Below are positions 45,503 to 54,385 of a stretch of 64,000 bases of DNA, piece by piece. Below the pieces are notes generated by a model. That model did no database searches. It saw only the letters and a list, made by a program, of their open reading frames with translations, and was not told the origin of the DNA. The translations under genes and the position numbers were made by a program. Position 1 is the stretch's first letter. Every line of letters starts with the position of its first letter. The DNA is from Gammaproteobacteria bacterium. Its GTDB lineage: Bacteria > Pseudomonadota > Gammaproteobacteria > 21-64-14. Where the stretch lies: positions 1-64,000 of the forward strand of contig JALUXX010000009.1 in the NCBI GenBank assembly GCA_027013145.1, in the 5' to 3' direction.

Positions 45503-48076
45503 ATGGCGCCCGTCCGGCGCCACGGTCACCGTCACGAGGATCCGCCCCCGGTGCGCGCCAAGTTCTGGAACCGCCACCGAATTCTGATCGCCGCCGCGGC
45601 CATGTCGACGCTGCTCGGCACCTACACGAACGCCCTGCAGGCGCTCGAGGGCGGCGTCTATGATCTCGCCGCGCGGGTCCTTCCCGCGGCGGGCGGCCAT
45701 GGGGCGGTGGCGGTCCTCGCCATCGACGCCCCTACGCTCGCGCGCATGGGCCCGTGGCCCTGGTCCCGCGACCGGATCGCACGCATCCTCGATCGGTTGC
45801 GGCTGGCGCGGCCGCGCGCGATCGGGCTGACACTGCCCCTGACCACCGCGCAGACCCCGGCCGGGCTCGCCGCCCTGCGCGAGCGCGCGGCGCGGCTCCC
45901 CGCGGCGGCGGGGCGGGAGGCCGGGGCCCTGCTGGCGCGGCTGGACACCGACGCCGCCCTCGCGGCGGCGATCCGCACCGCGGCCCGGGTCGTGCTCGCG
46001 GCGCCGGCCCGACCCGCAGGGGGCCCGCAGCCGCCGTTCCCGCCGTCCCTCGAGCACGCGGCGATCCGTGCGCGCGACCTGCTCCCGCCGCCCGACCCCG
46101 CGATCCTGCGACCGCTCCTGGCACCCCCGCCGACGCGGCCGCCGCACGTGCAGGCCCCGATCCCGGTGCTGGCCGACGCCGCCGCGGGCATCGGCTTCCT
46201 CGAAGCCTACCCCCATCGTGTCCGGGGACTGCCTCTGACGGTCGCCGTCGACGGCCGCACCCTGCCCGCGTTCGCGCTGCGCCTGGCGGTGCTCGCCGCC
46301 GGCGTCGACGCGCGCGCGATCACCCCGCTCCCGGGTCGCGGGGTGCGGGCCGGCCCCCTGCGCTGGGACACGGGGCCCGGCGGGCGCTGGTACCCGCGCA
46401 TCGGACGCGGCTATCGCGCCCACGGCGAGCCTCCGGTCTACTCGCTGGGCCGGTGGTGGAGCGGAGACCTGCCTGCGGCACGCCTGCACGGGCGCACCGT
46501 GCTGATCGGCCTCACCGCCCCCGGCCTCGCCCCCGAACTCGCGGGGCCCGCCGGGGTTGCGTTCACACCGGTGACCTGGGCGGCGGCCTCGGTGCGCAGC
46601 CTGCTGGCCGGCGACGCGGTGCACGTCCCACACTGGTTCTACGGGGCGCAACGCGGCATCGTCCTCGCACTCGCGCTGTGGCTTGCGTTCCTCCCGTCCC
46701 GGCTGCGCGGCCGCGCCGGGCTCTGGCTCGCCGCCGCCCTTGCGCTGCTGCTCGTCAACACCGAACTGCTGGCGCTGCTCACCCGGTCGCTGTGGCTGCC
46801 GCTGACCGTCCCCGCCCTGTTTCTGGTGGCGACCCAGGGGCTGGTCGCCGTCCGGCACCGCAGCGGCCGGCGCCTGGCCGCGGCCGACGCCCGCGCCCAG
46901 GCGGCGCACTGTGCCCTCGCCGCCCAGTACCATGCGCAGGGCCGGCTCGACGAGGCTTTCGAGCTGTTGCGCGGCTGGCCCCCCGACGAACCGGTCCGCG
47001 AGGCCCTCTACCGCCTCGGGCAGGAGTACGAGCGGCGCCGGCAGTACCCGGGGGCGCTCGCCGTCTATGCCCATCTCCAGGCGCTCGCGCCGCACTACCG
47101 CGATGCGGCCGAGCGCCACCGGCGCCTCGCCCGGATGACCGAGCGCTTTCCGGCGGCCGCCGAAGCCCCCGGGGCGGCCGGCGGCACGCTGGTCCTCCAC
47201 GACCCGGACGTGGAGCGGCCGATGCTCGGGCGCTACCGCCTGGAACGGGAACTCGGCCGGGGTTCGATGGGCATGGTCTATCTCGGCGCCGACCCCAAGA
47301 TCTCGCGGCCGGTGGCGATCAAGACCCTGCCGCGCACCGCCGCCGACGGCAGCGGCGCCGCCGAGTCGGAGCAGCGCTTCCTGCGCGAGGCGCGCGCCGC
47401 CGGCCGCCTCCAGCACCCCAACATCGTGACCATCTACGACGTCGGTGAGGAGCACGACCTCGCCTACATCGCCATGGACTACGTCGAGGGCGAGGACCTC
47501 GGACGCTATGCCGTGCCGGGGCGGCTGCTGCCCGTCTGGGAGGTCCTCGAGATCGGGGCCCAGGTCGCCGACGCCCTCGACTACGCCCACCGCAACGGCG
47601 TCGTGCACCGCGACATCAAGCCGGGGAACATCCTCTACCAGCGCGAGACCGGGACGGTGAAGGTCACTGATTTCGGCATCGCCTCGCTCGCCGACGGGAC
47701 GCGCACCCGCACCGGCACCGTGCTCGGCACGCCCACCTACATGTCACCCGAACAGGTCGCCGGCCGCAGGGTCGAGGGTCCCTCGGATCAGTTCTCCCTG
47801 GGGGTGACCCTCTATCAACTGCTGTGCGGTGAAGCGCCGTTCCGCGCCGATTCGATCGCGACCCTGATGTACCGTATCGGCAACGAGCGCCACGTCGACG
47901 TACGCAAACGACGCAAGGGAGTGCCCGCCTGCGCCGCTCGCGTGCTCAACACCGCCCTGCGCAAGGACCCGAAAGAACGCTTCGCGGGCGCCGGCGAGAT
48001 GGCCGCGGCCCTGCGCCGCTGCCGCGCACGTGTTCGCGGCGGGCGCCGCCCCGCCGCAGCCGCGACCCGCGACTGA
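45503..48076 (+). CDS. CHASE2 domain-containing serine/threonine protein kinase
   Basis: N-terminal CHASE2-like region (VYDLAARVLPAAGGHGAVAVLAIDAPTLARMGPWPWSRDRIARIL), TM helices, then kinase YRLERELGRGSMGMVYLGADPKISRPVAIKTL ... VVHRDIKPGNILYQRETGTVKVTDFGIA. Start uncertain. Confidence 0.92.
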   Translation: MAPVRRHGHRHEDPPPVRAKFWNRHRILIAAAAMSTLLGTYTNALQALEGGVYDLAARVLPAAGGHGAVAVLAIDAPTLARMGPWPWSRDRIARILDRLRLARPRAIGLTLPLTTAQTPAGLAALRERAARLPAAAGREAGALLARLDTDAALAAAIRTAARVVLAAPARPAGGPQPPFPPSLEHAAIRARDLLPPPDPAILRPLLAPPPTRPPHVQAPIPVLADAAAGIGFLEAYPHRVRGLPLTVAVDGRTLPAFALRLAVLAAGVDARAITPLPGRGVRAGPLRWDTGPGGRWYPRIGRGYRAHGEPPVYSLGRWWSGDLPAARLHGRTVLIGLTAPGLAPELAGPAGVAFTPVTWAAASVRSLLAGDAVHVPHWFYGAQRGIVLALALWLAFLPSRLRGRAGLWLAAALALLLVNTELLALLTRSLWLPLTVPALFLVATQGLVAVRHRSGRRLAAADARAQAAHCALAAQYHAQGRLDEAFELLRGWPPDEPVREALYRLGQEYERRRQYPGALAVYAHLQALAPHYRDAAERHRRLARMTERFPAAAEAPGAAGGTLVLHDPDVERPMLGRYRLERELGRGSMGMVYLGADPKISRPVAIKTLPRTAADGSGAAESEQRFLREARAAGRLQHPNIVTIYDVGEEHDLAYIAMDYVEGEDLGRYAVPGRLLPVWEVLEIGAQVADALDYAHRNGVVHRDIKPGNILYQRETGTVKVTDFGIASLADGTRTRTGTVLGTPTYMSPEQVAGRRVEGPSDQFSLGVTLYQLLCGEAPFRADSIATLMYRIGNERHVDVRKRRKGVPACAARVLNTALRKDPKERFAGAGEMAAALRRCRARVRGGRRPAAAATRD

Positions 48077-48101
48077 ATCCCGACCGGAGAGGAGTACGAC
48101 G

Positions 48102-48461
48102 ATGCCGAAACTGGTACACACGCTGGGGGATGCCGCCATCCGGGAGTACCCGCTCGCCGCGGAGACGTTCCGCATCGGACGCGGCGCCGACAACGACCTG
48201 CGCGTCGACGACCCGACCGTGAGCGCGAGTCACGCGGTCGTGACGATACGACCCAGCCCCTACCTCGAAGGTCTGGACGACGTCTGCCTCGAAGACCTGG
48301 GCAGTACCAACGGGACTCTCGTCAACGGGCGCCCGGTGCAACGCCACCTGCTCAAGCACGGCGACCTCATCCGCATCGGCACGCAGCAGTTCCGCTATGT
48401 CGACGAGCACGGCGCCGACACCGAAGGGACCCGGATCCTGCTGAACGAGACCCGCGGCTGA
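48102..48461 (+). CDS. FHA domain-containing protein
   Basis: FRIGRGADNDLRVDDPTVSASHAVVTIRP ... LEDLGSTNGTLVNGRPVQRHLLKHGDLIRIGTQQFRYV. Confidence 0.95.
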   Translation: MPKLVHTLGDAAIREYPLAAETFRIGRGADNDLRVDDPTVSASHAVVTIRPSPYLEGLDDVCLEDLGSTNGTLVNGRPVQRHLLKHGDLIRIGTQQFRYVDEHGADTEGTRILLNETRG

Positions 48462-48466
48462 CGACC

Positions 48467-48497
48467 CGGCCCCGGGGGCACCCGCCCCCAGGGGCCG
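48467..48497. terminator. hairpin between convergent FHA gene and dsrB, putative bidirectional terminator
   Basis: CGGCCCCGGGGGC-ACCC(approx.)-GCCCCCAGGGGCCG; near-perfect stem. Confidence 0.5.
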
Positions 48498-48514
48498 GCC
48501 GGACCGCTGTCCGC

Positions 48515-49588
48515 TCAGAAGCGAATGTGCGTCGAGGCGTTGAGGCTGTGACGCGCCCCGCGCCAGTTATCGATGTGGTAGCGGGTGAACGGTAGTCCCG
48601 TCATCTCGAAGAAGCGCGACCATCCGATGCGATCCACCCACTCGCCCATGCGCTCCCAGTCGTGCGCATCTTCCTGGTAGCACTTCAGTATCTTCTTCAC
48701 CACCTCCGCCACCTCGGGCCAGCGCGGCGGATTATTCGGCAGGCCGGCGGCGACGAGCTTGTGGAAGGTGGGCTTGGTGCGTGCGTTGGAGTTCTTGCCG
48801 CCGATCCAGATCGCGAGCTTCGAATTCTCCGGGTCGTTGATCTGCATCGGCGGACAGGGTGGATAACACGCCCCGCAGCAGACGCACTTGCGCTCGTCGA
48901 CCTCCAGCGAGGGCTTGCCGTTGACCATCGCCGGCCGGATCGCAGCCACCGGGCAGCGCGCCACGACCGAGGGACGCTCGCAGATGTTGGCCACCAGGTC
49001 GTGATTGATCTTCGGCGGCTTGGTGTGCTGGATATTGATGGCGATATCCCCCTGGCCGCCGCAATTGATCTGGCAGCACGAGGTCGTGATCCGCACGCGG
49101 TTGGGCATGCGCTCGTTGATGTACTCCTCATAGAGCGTGTCCATCAGCGACTTCACCACCCCGGAGGCGTCGGTCGCCGGTATATCGCAGTGCAGCCACC
49201 CCTGGGTATGCGAGATCATGGACACGGAGTTGCCCGTGCCGCCGACGGGGAAGCCGCCCTCCTCGAGCGCCGTGATCAGCGGCTCGACCTTGTCCGCGGA
49301 CGAGAGGATGAACTCGACATTGCTGCGGATCGTGAACCGCACGTGTCCCTCGGCGTAGCGGTCGGCGATATCGCACAGCTTGCGGATGGTGTAGACGTCC
49401 ATCTGCCGCTGGGTGCCGGCACGCACCGTCCAGACCTCTTCCCCGGTCGTGGCGACGTGGTGGAGCACCCCCGGGCGCGGGCGGTCATGCCAGTCCCACT
49501 GGCCGTAGTTCCTGCGCAGCGCCGGATGCATGTACTGAAACGCATCGGGTACACCGCTCTCAATGGGCATGCGTGGTTGCGCGGACAT
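48515..49588 (-). CDS. dsrB: dissimilatory sulfite reductase beta subunit
   Basis: PRPGVLHHVATTGEEVWTVRAGTQRQMDVYTIRKLCDIADRYAEGHVRFTIRSNVEF; TSCCQINCGGQGDIAIN (siroheme/4Fe-4S); ferredoxin motif CVCCGACYPPCPPM. Confidence 0.96.
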   Translation of the reverse strand: MSAQPRMPIESGVPDAFQYMHPALRRNYGQWDWHDRPRPGVLHHVATTGEEVWTVRAGTQRQMDVYTIRKLCDIADRYAEGHVRFTIRSNVEFILSSADKVEPLITALEEGGFPVGGTGNSVSMISHTQGWLHCDIPATDASGVVKSLMDTLYEEYINERMPNRVRITTSCCQINCGGQGDIAINIQHTKPPKINHDLVANICERPSVVARCPVAAIRPAMVNGKPSLEVDERKCVCCGACYPPCPPMQINDPENSKLAIWIGGKNSNARTKPTFHKLVAAGLPNNPPRWPEVAEVVKKILKCYQEDAHDWERMGEWVDRIGWSRFFEMTGLPFTRYHIDNWRGARHSLNASTHIRF

Positions 49589-49643
49589 CGATACCTCCGT
49601 TCAGATCTCTGGGCACACGGACGCTACGGGGGCGCGGCCGGGA

Positions 49644-50891
49644 TCACCCGGCGGCCTTGCGCTCGCTCCACTTGCGGGCCTCTTCATCCCAACCGTCGGT
49701 CCGTATGAACGAGTTGGCGCGCGGATTGTTGACCATCGCCGGATCCGGATCCAGGCCCACCGCCTCGAGGAAATTCGCCAGGCCGATGCGCTCGATCATC
49801 TCGCCGCAACGCTCGTGCTCGAGCCCGTTCTCGGCCCAGAACTCGATGATGGTCTGCGCCAGCTCGACGATGCGCTGGAAGTCCTCGTCGCTCTCGAGCT
49901 TCATGAACGGGACGATCACGGTGCCCATGAGATCGCCGATCTTGAGCGTGCGCTTGCCGCCGACGAGAATCGTCACCCCGCGATCCTTACCGGGGGAGAG
50001 GGCCTTGGTCATCACGTTGATGCAGTGCATGCAACGCACGCAGTTGCGGTTGTCGATCTTCAGGGTGTCGTCATCCTGAAGGCTCAGGGCGCGGGTCGGG
50101 CAGCGGCTGACGACATTGTCGATCACATACTGGCGCCCGCGCTCCTGTACGAACTCCTGCACCTTGTCCTGCTTCACCTGGATGTCATCACGCCACGTGC
50201 CGATTACGGCCATGTCGGCGCGCTGAATCGAGTTCATGCAGTCGTTCGGACAACCGGAAAACTTGAACTTGAACTTGTACGGAAGCGCCGGACGGTGGAG
50301 ATCGTCCGTGAAGGAGTTCATCATCGTACGATGCGCCCGCTGCTCATCAAAGCACGAATGCTCGCAGCGCGCGTGTCCCACACACGACATCGACGTGCGC
50401 ACCGACGGGCCGGCGCCCCCCATATCGAAGCCGAGTTCGTTGATCTCGTCGAACGCCGCCTGGATGCTCTCGGTCCGGCAGCCCTGGAACATGATATCGC
50501 CGCTCTGTCCGTGCAGCGCGATCAATCCGGAGCCGTGACGTTCCCAGATGTCGCAGAATTTGCGCAGGATCGCGGTATCGTAGTGCATCCCCGGCGGCGG
50601 CATGATGCGCAAGGTATGGAACTCGGCGGATTCGGGGAACCGGTCGGCGACCTCGGAAAACCGCGGAATGACGCCCCCGCCGTAACCGATCACCCCGGCG
50701 GTGCCGCCCTTCCAGTAGCCCTTGCGGGTTTCGTAGGAATGCTCGAGCTGGCCGAGCAGGTCATTGGCGAGCCCGCGGATCCGCTCGTCGCGATGTTCGT
50801 CCCGCAGGCGCTTGAACCCGGTGATGAAGCTCGGCCACGGGCCGCCCTCGAGCTGATCCAGCATCGGTGTATCGTGGGTCTTCTTGGGCAT
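49644..50891 (-). CDS. dsrA: dissimilatory sulfite reductase alpha subunit
   Basis: MPKKTHDTPMLDQLEGGPWPSFITGFKRLRDEH...; YKFKFKFSGCPNDCMNSIQRADMAVIGTWRDDI; CVGHARCEHSCFDEQ; ferredoxin-like CVRCMHCINVM. ATG at 50891 (ORF opens to 50987). Confidence 0.96.
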   Translation of the reverse strand: MPKKTHDTPMLDQLEGGPWPSFITGFKRLRDEHRDERIRGLANDLLGQLEHSYETRKGYWKGGTAGVIGYGGGVIPRFSEVADRFPESAEFHTLRIMPPPGMHYDTAILRKFCDIWERHGSGLIALHGQSGDIMFQGCRTESIQAAFDEINELGFDMGGAGPSVRTSMSCVGHARCEHSCFDEQRAHRTMMNSFTDDLHRPALPYKFKFKFSGCPNDCMNSIQRADMAVIGTWRDDIQVKQDKVQEFVQERGRQYVIDNVVSRCPTRALSLQDDDTLKIDNRNCVRCMHCINVMTKALSPGKDRGVTILVGGKRTLKIGDLMGTVIVPFMKLESDEDFQRIVELAQTIIEFWAENGLEHERCGEMIERIGLANFLEAVGLDPDPAMVNNPRANSFIRTDGWDEEARKWSERKAAG

Positions 50892-51011
50892 GGGGAGTCC
50901 TCGCTGATCCGCAGGGCCTGAATCCGGCCTCGTTCCCGGCACCCCGCGCCGCGCGGCCCTTCCGCGACGCGAAACGTTGGGGGACAATAGCCAAGGATCC
51001 CGCCGGGCGAT

Positions 51012-51025
51012 TTGACCTGCGTCAA
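51012..51025. promoter_or_regulatory. FNR/DNR-type dyad TTGAC-CTGC-GTCAA upstream of dsrA
   Basis: Perfect 5-4-5 inverted repeat about 120 nt upstream of the dsrA ATG; close to the FNR consensus TTGAT-N4-ATCAA. Confidence 0.45.
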
Positions 51026-51199
51026 CCGCGCACCCCCCCGGAATGGGTAAGCGGCGGCTCCCGATGGGATAAGCGGTTTATGCGCAGGTCGCGGGTCCGG
51101 CGGGCGGCGGCGCAGCCCGGCGCCCGCCCACGAACCCGGGACGAGGGATGTCAGAGGGCGCAGATACCCGCAGGAGGTGCGGCGCGACCCGGCGCGGCG

Positions 51200-51484
51200 T
51201 CATTGGCGCGGGCGACGCAGCGGCCCGCCCGCCCGCGCGCTGCGTTCGCGCGCCTCGTTGACGCGCAGGGTGCGGCCCTGGAAGGAAGACCCGTTGAGTC
51301 CGCCGATCGCCGCATCGGCATCGGCCGGTTCCATCTCGACGAACCCGAAACCGCGCGGGCGCCCGGTCTCGCGATCGGCGACCAGCTTTACGGAGCGGAC
51401 GGGGCCGTATTGGGCGAACAGCGCCCGCACCTCCTCCTCGGAGACTTCGAACGGAAGATTACCCACATAGATCGATTTCGCCAT
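51200..51484 (-). CDS. RNA recognition motif (RRM) RNA-binding protein
   Basis: MAKSIYVGNLPFEVSEEEVRALFAQYGPVRSVKLVADRETGRPRGFGFVEM (RNP2 IYVGNL; RNP1 RGFGFVEM). Confidence 0.95.
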   Translation of the reverse strand: MAKSIYVGNLPFEVSEEEVRALFAQYGPVRSVKLVADRETGRPRGFGFVEMEPADADAAIGGLNGSSFQGRTLRVNEARERSARAGGPLRRPRQ

Positions 51485-51673
51485 GGTACCCGCTCCCGGC
51501 CCGCCCTGCGGACCCCCCTCCCGGGCCCTGACACGGCCCGCGCGCCGACCGATTCAGCCTACGCCAGGCCCGAGTGGGCGTGCAACGGGGTCAGGCCGAC
51601 ACGAATCCGGTACGCTGTCGGAAGGGCGGCTCCGTGGCGACCGTCCCGCTCCGGCAAGGGTCGAGACGCGCGG

Positions 51674-52003
51674 ATGATTTTCCCACTCGCAGGACTCCTG
51701 CTGCTCGCCGTCGCGGTGTGGATCTGGCGCGACACCATGCGCGCACGCGAGACCGCCAATCGCATCTGCGCGGCCGCCTGCGCCGAACTCGGCTACCAGC
51801 TCCTCGACGAGACCGTCGCCCTACAGCGCCTGCGGCTGCGGCGCGAAGCCACGGGCCGCCTGGGGCTGCGGCGGGTCTACGGCTTCGAGTACAGCGGAAC
51901 CGGACTCGACCGCCGGCGCGGCACCATCGTGCTCCGGGGCACCGAACTGGAACTGTTCCACATCGAAGGCGACCGGCCTGGCCCGGATCTCCCACCGGGC
52001 TAG
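51674..52003 (+). CDS. DUF3301 domain-containing membrane protein
   Basis: MIFPLAGLLLLAVAVWIWRDTMRARETANRICAAACAELGYQLLDETVALQRLRLRREATGRLGLRRVYGFEYSGTGLDRRRGTIVL. Confidence 0.85.
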   Translation: MIFPLAGLLLLAVAVWIWRDTMRARETANRICAAACAELGYQLLDETVALQRLRLRREATGRLGLRRVYGFEYSGTGLDRRRGTIVLRGTELELFHIEGDRPGPDLPPG

Positions 52004-53022
52004 CGGCCCACCTGGCCGGCGCGCAGCCCGAGATTGAGCAGCCGCTGCACGAAGCGCTCGTAGCTCAAGCCGGCCTTCTCCGCCGACCAGGCGCAATCAT
52101 CCGAGCGCGCGATGCCGGCGTTGGGGTTCGCCTCGAGGACATAGATGCGGCCCTCGGGATCGAGCCGCAGATCCATGCGCGCGTACCCGCTGAGGTCGAG
52201 CACGCGATAGATGCGCTTGCACAGGTGCACGATGCGTTCGGCCGCACCCTCGGGGAGGGTGCGCGCGAACTGGTAGTCGATGCCCCAGCGCTCGCGGTAC
52301 TTGGCGTCCCATTTGACCTTGTAGGTGGCGACGCGCGGCATGCCCTCGTCCAGCTTGTTGAAAGTCAGCTCGCGGATCGGAAAGACTTCCAGGCGCGAGT
52401 TTCCCACCACCGTCACATAGAGCTCGCGTCCGTCGATGTACTGCTCCGCGATCGCGTCGCTGTCGAACTTCTCGTGGATCAGCGCGACACGCTCGCGCAA
52501 CTGCGTCTCGTCCTCCACGTAGGACGCCCGCGCGATACCGACCGATCCCTGCTCGATCAGCGATTTCACGATCATCGGATAACGGACTTTCGGCAGGCGC
52601 CGCCGCACACGGCCGCGCGGGAAGACGATGAAATCGGGCACACGGATATGGTGATACTTGAGGATCTTCTTGGAGAGCGCCTTGTCCCGCGCGAGGACGA
52701 GTCCACGCGGATTGCAACCCGTAAAAGGAATCCCCATCATGCGCAGATAGCTCACGACGTAGTAGTCGAAATCCGCGTGGCCGGCGAACTCCTCCATGAG
52801 GTTGAAGGCGATGTGCGGGCGCCACTCCTCGATGGTCTCGCGTATCGGCGCGAGGTCGTCGTACACGCCCACCACCCGCACCTCGTGGCCCAGATCGACG
52901 AGGGCGTTGCGCACGTCGTACTCCGTCTCGACGCTCTGCAACTGCGGATCCGAGGGATCGAGGGGGCCCTCGGGCGGAATCAGGCTCGGGTGGACGAGCA
53001 TCATCACCCGCAGCCGTCTCAC
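52000..53022 (-). CDS. ATP-grasp ligase (RimK/D-Ala ligase-like)
   Basis: FNLMEEFAGHADFDYYVVSYLRMMGIPFTGCNPRGLVLARDKALSKKILKYHHIRVPDF ... YPMIVKSLIEQGSVGIARASYV ... GYARMDLRLDPEGRIYVLEANPNAGIA. Confidence 0.9.
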   Translation of the reverse strand: MRRLRVMMLVHPSLIPPEGPLDPSDPQLQSVETEYDVRNALVDLGHEVRVVGVYDDLAPIRETIEEWRPHIAFNLMEEFAGHADFDYYVVSYLRMMGIPFTGCNPRGLVLARDKALSKKILKYHHIRVPDFIVFPRGRVRRRLPKVRYPMIVKSLIEQGSVGIARASYVEDETQLRERVALIHEKFDSDAIAEQYIDGRELYVTVVGNSRLEVFPIRELTFNKLDEGMPRVATYKVKWDAKYRERWGIDYQFARTLPEGAAERIVHLCKRIYRVLDLSGYARMDLRLDPEGRIYVLEANPNAGIARSDDCAWSAEKAGLSYERFVQRLLNLGLRAGQVGR

Positions 53023-54062
53023 AGCGCCACCATGAAATTTCCGCTATGGAGGTAGTTCATCACGATCGTCGTCAGACAGGAGACCAGATCGAGTTTCATG
53101 CGCGGATCGTCGCGCACGACGTATAGGTCCAGCTTGTCGCAGCGACGCATCATCTCCTGTACGACCAGATCGATCCGGTAGCGGTACTCGTAGGTCCAGC
53201 GCGTCACGATCCCGGTGATCTCGGTGCGCATCCGGCGGATGTAGTGGGACGCCGGCTCTCCGCCGCGATGTGCCTCGTCGTTGGAGAACAGGCGCAGCAG
53301 ATGGCGATCGTAGAATTCGGGGTAGTCGGTCCCGTAGCGGGACCGTTTGTCCGCGTAATATTCGCGCAGGGTCATGCGCAAGGTGCGCACCGGCGCGACC
53401 CGGCGCCGCGTGCGCACCCGCGGCGGACGGGCGCGGATCTCCTCCATCAGGCGGTCCACGTACTCGAGCTTGCGCAACGCCGACCACCCGCGATAGCGGG
53501 TGCGCCAGCCCGAGTTGGGGGTGAGCCAGACGGCGAAGGTCTCGGCCCAATCCTCGTGCGGGTGGCTCTGCGCGTACCAGTCGTCGAGATGGATCACGTA
53601 GCGCTTGCTGTAGGGCCTGGGGAGGTACGTCTCGGGGTATTTCTGTGCGGGGTTTCCGAAATGCTCCCGCCACGCGCGGCGCAGATGGACACGATAGGCA
53701 TTGGCGATCGCGTGCCCGGTCTCGTGGCGCAACAGGCGCATGCACGAAGAACGCGTCCCGCCCTCGACCTCGAGCATCTGCGCGCGTTCCAGACGCTTGA
53801 GGCGCGGGTGCGCCAGATAGAACGGGATGGCGACTCCCGGCACGCCGTCCGGGCAGAACCAGTCGTCGGAGAGCCAGAAGTGCGGCCGGAACACGAAACC
53901 GCGTCGCGCCAGTTCCGCCGTCAACTGTTCGGTACGCCGTTCGAGTTCGGTCCCTTCGATGCGCAGGCCGAGATCGCAGATGCGCGTATCGAGAAGACGA
54001 TCGCGCGGGCGCGAGACCCAATCCCGCGAACGCCGGCGGGCCCGCCCGGGCCCGCCGGTCAC
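53019..54062 (-). CDS. putative zinc-binding metallopeptidase
   Basis: LLRHETGHAIANAYRVH (HExxH) ... SHPHEDWAETFAVWLTPNSGWRTRYRGW; ATGA overlap with the ATP-grasp gene. GTG start at 54062 is a guess; ORF opens to 54263. Confidence 0.82.
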   Translation of the reverse strand: MTGGPGRARRRSRDWVSRPRDRLLDTRICDLGLRIEGTELERRTEQLTAELARRGFVFRPHFWLSDDWFCPDGVPGVAIPFYLAHPRLKRLERAQMLEVEGGTRSSCMRLLRHETGHAIANAYRVHLRRAWREHFGNPAQKYPETYLPRPYSKRYVIHLDDWYAQSHPHEDWAETFAVWLTPNSGWRTRYRGWSALRKLEYVDRLMEEIRARPPRVRTRRRVAPVRTLRMTLREYYADKRSRYGTDYPEFYDRHLLRLFSNDEAHRGGEPASHYIRRMRTEITGIVTRWTYEYRYRIDLVVQEMMRRCDKLDLYVVRDDPRMKLDLVSCLTTIVMNYLHSGNFMVAL

Positions 54063-54196
54063 CGCTGTTCGCAGGCGGGAGCCCGGAATCGGGCCGCTCC
54101 CGAATCGTACCGCACGCGCCCCCGACTGCGCCGCGCCCGGCGCGCAATCCTCATCCCGAAGCCGCGCGCCGCCCTCATTCGACCGCCCGTCCGGCC

Positions 54197-54385
54197 TTAG
54201 ACGTCGCGGTCCTTGACCGTCTTGCGGCCGTCGCGACGGGCGTTCTCGATCGCCTGATCGCACATCGCCCGCAACCGGTCCGAGAGCGCATCGAGAACAC
54301 CGGCCGAGGTGTTCATGCCGGACCGTTCGCGGATGTAGTTCTTGATCTTCGATGCGACCACCAGCACTTCTTTGCCGTCACCCAT
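54197..54385 (-). CDS. 62-aa histone-fold protein (bacterial histone)
   Basis: MGDGKEVLVVASKIKNYIRERSGMNTSAGVLDALSDRLRAMCDQAIENARRDGRKTVKDRDV. Histone-fold alpha1-L1-alpha2-L2 pattern with the archaeal-histone-like GRKTVKxxDV motif. Confidence 0.75.
   Translation of the reverse strand: MGDGKEVLVVASKIKNYIRERSGMNTSAGVLDALSDRLRAMCDQAIENARRDGRKTVKDRDV

Noticed and set aside
45491-47608. 705-aa minus-strand ORF opposite the kinase
   Set aside because: Antisense to a well-supported CHASE2 kinase; no domain.
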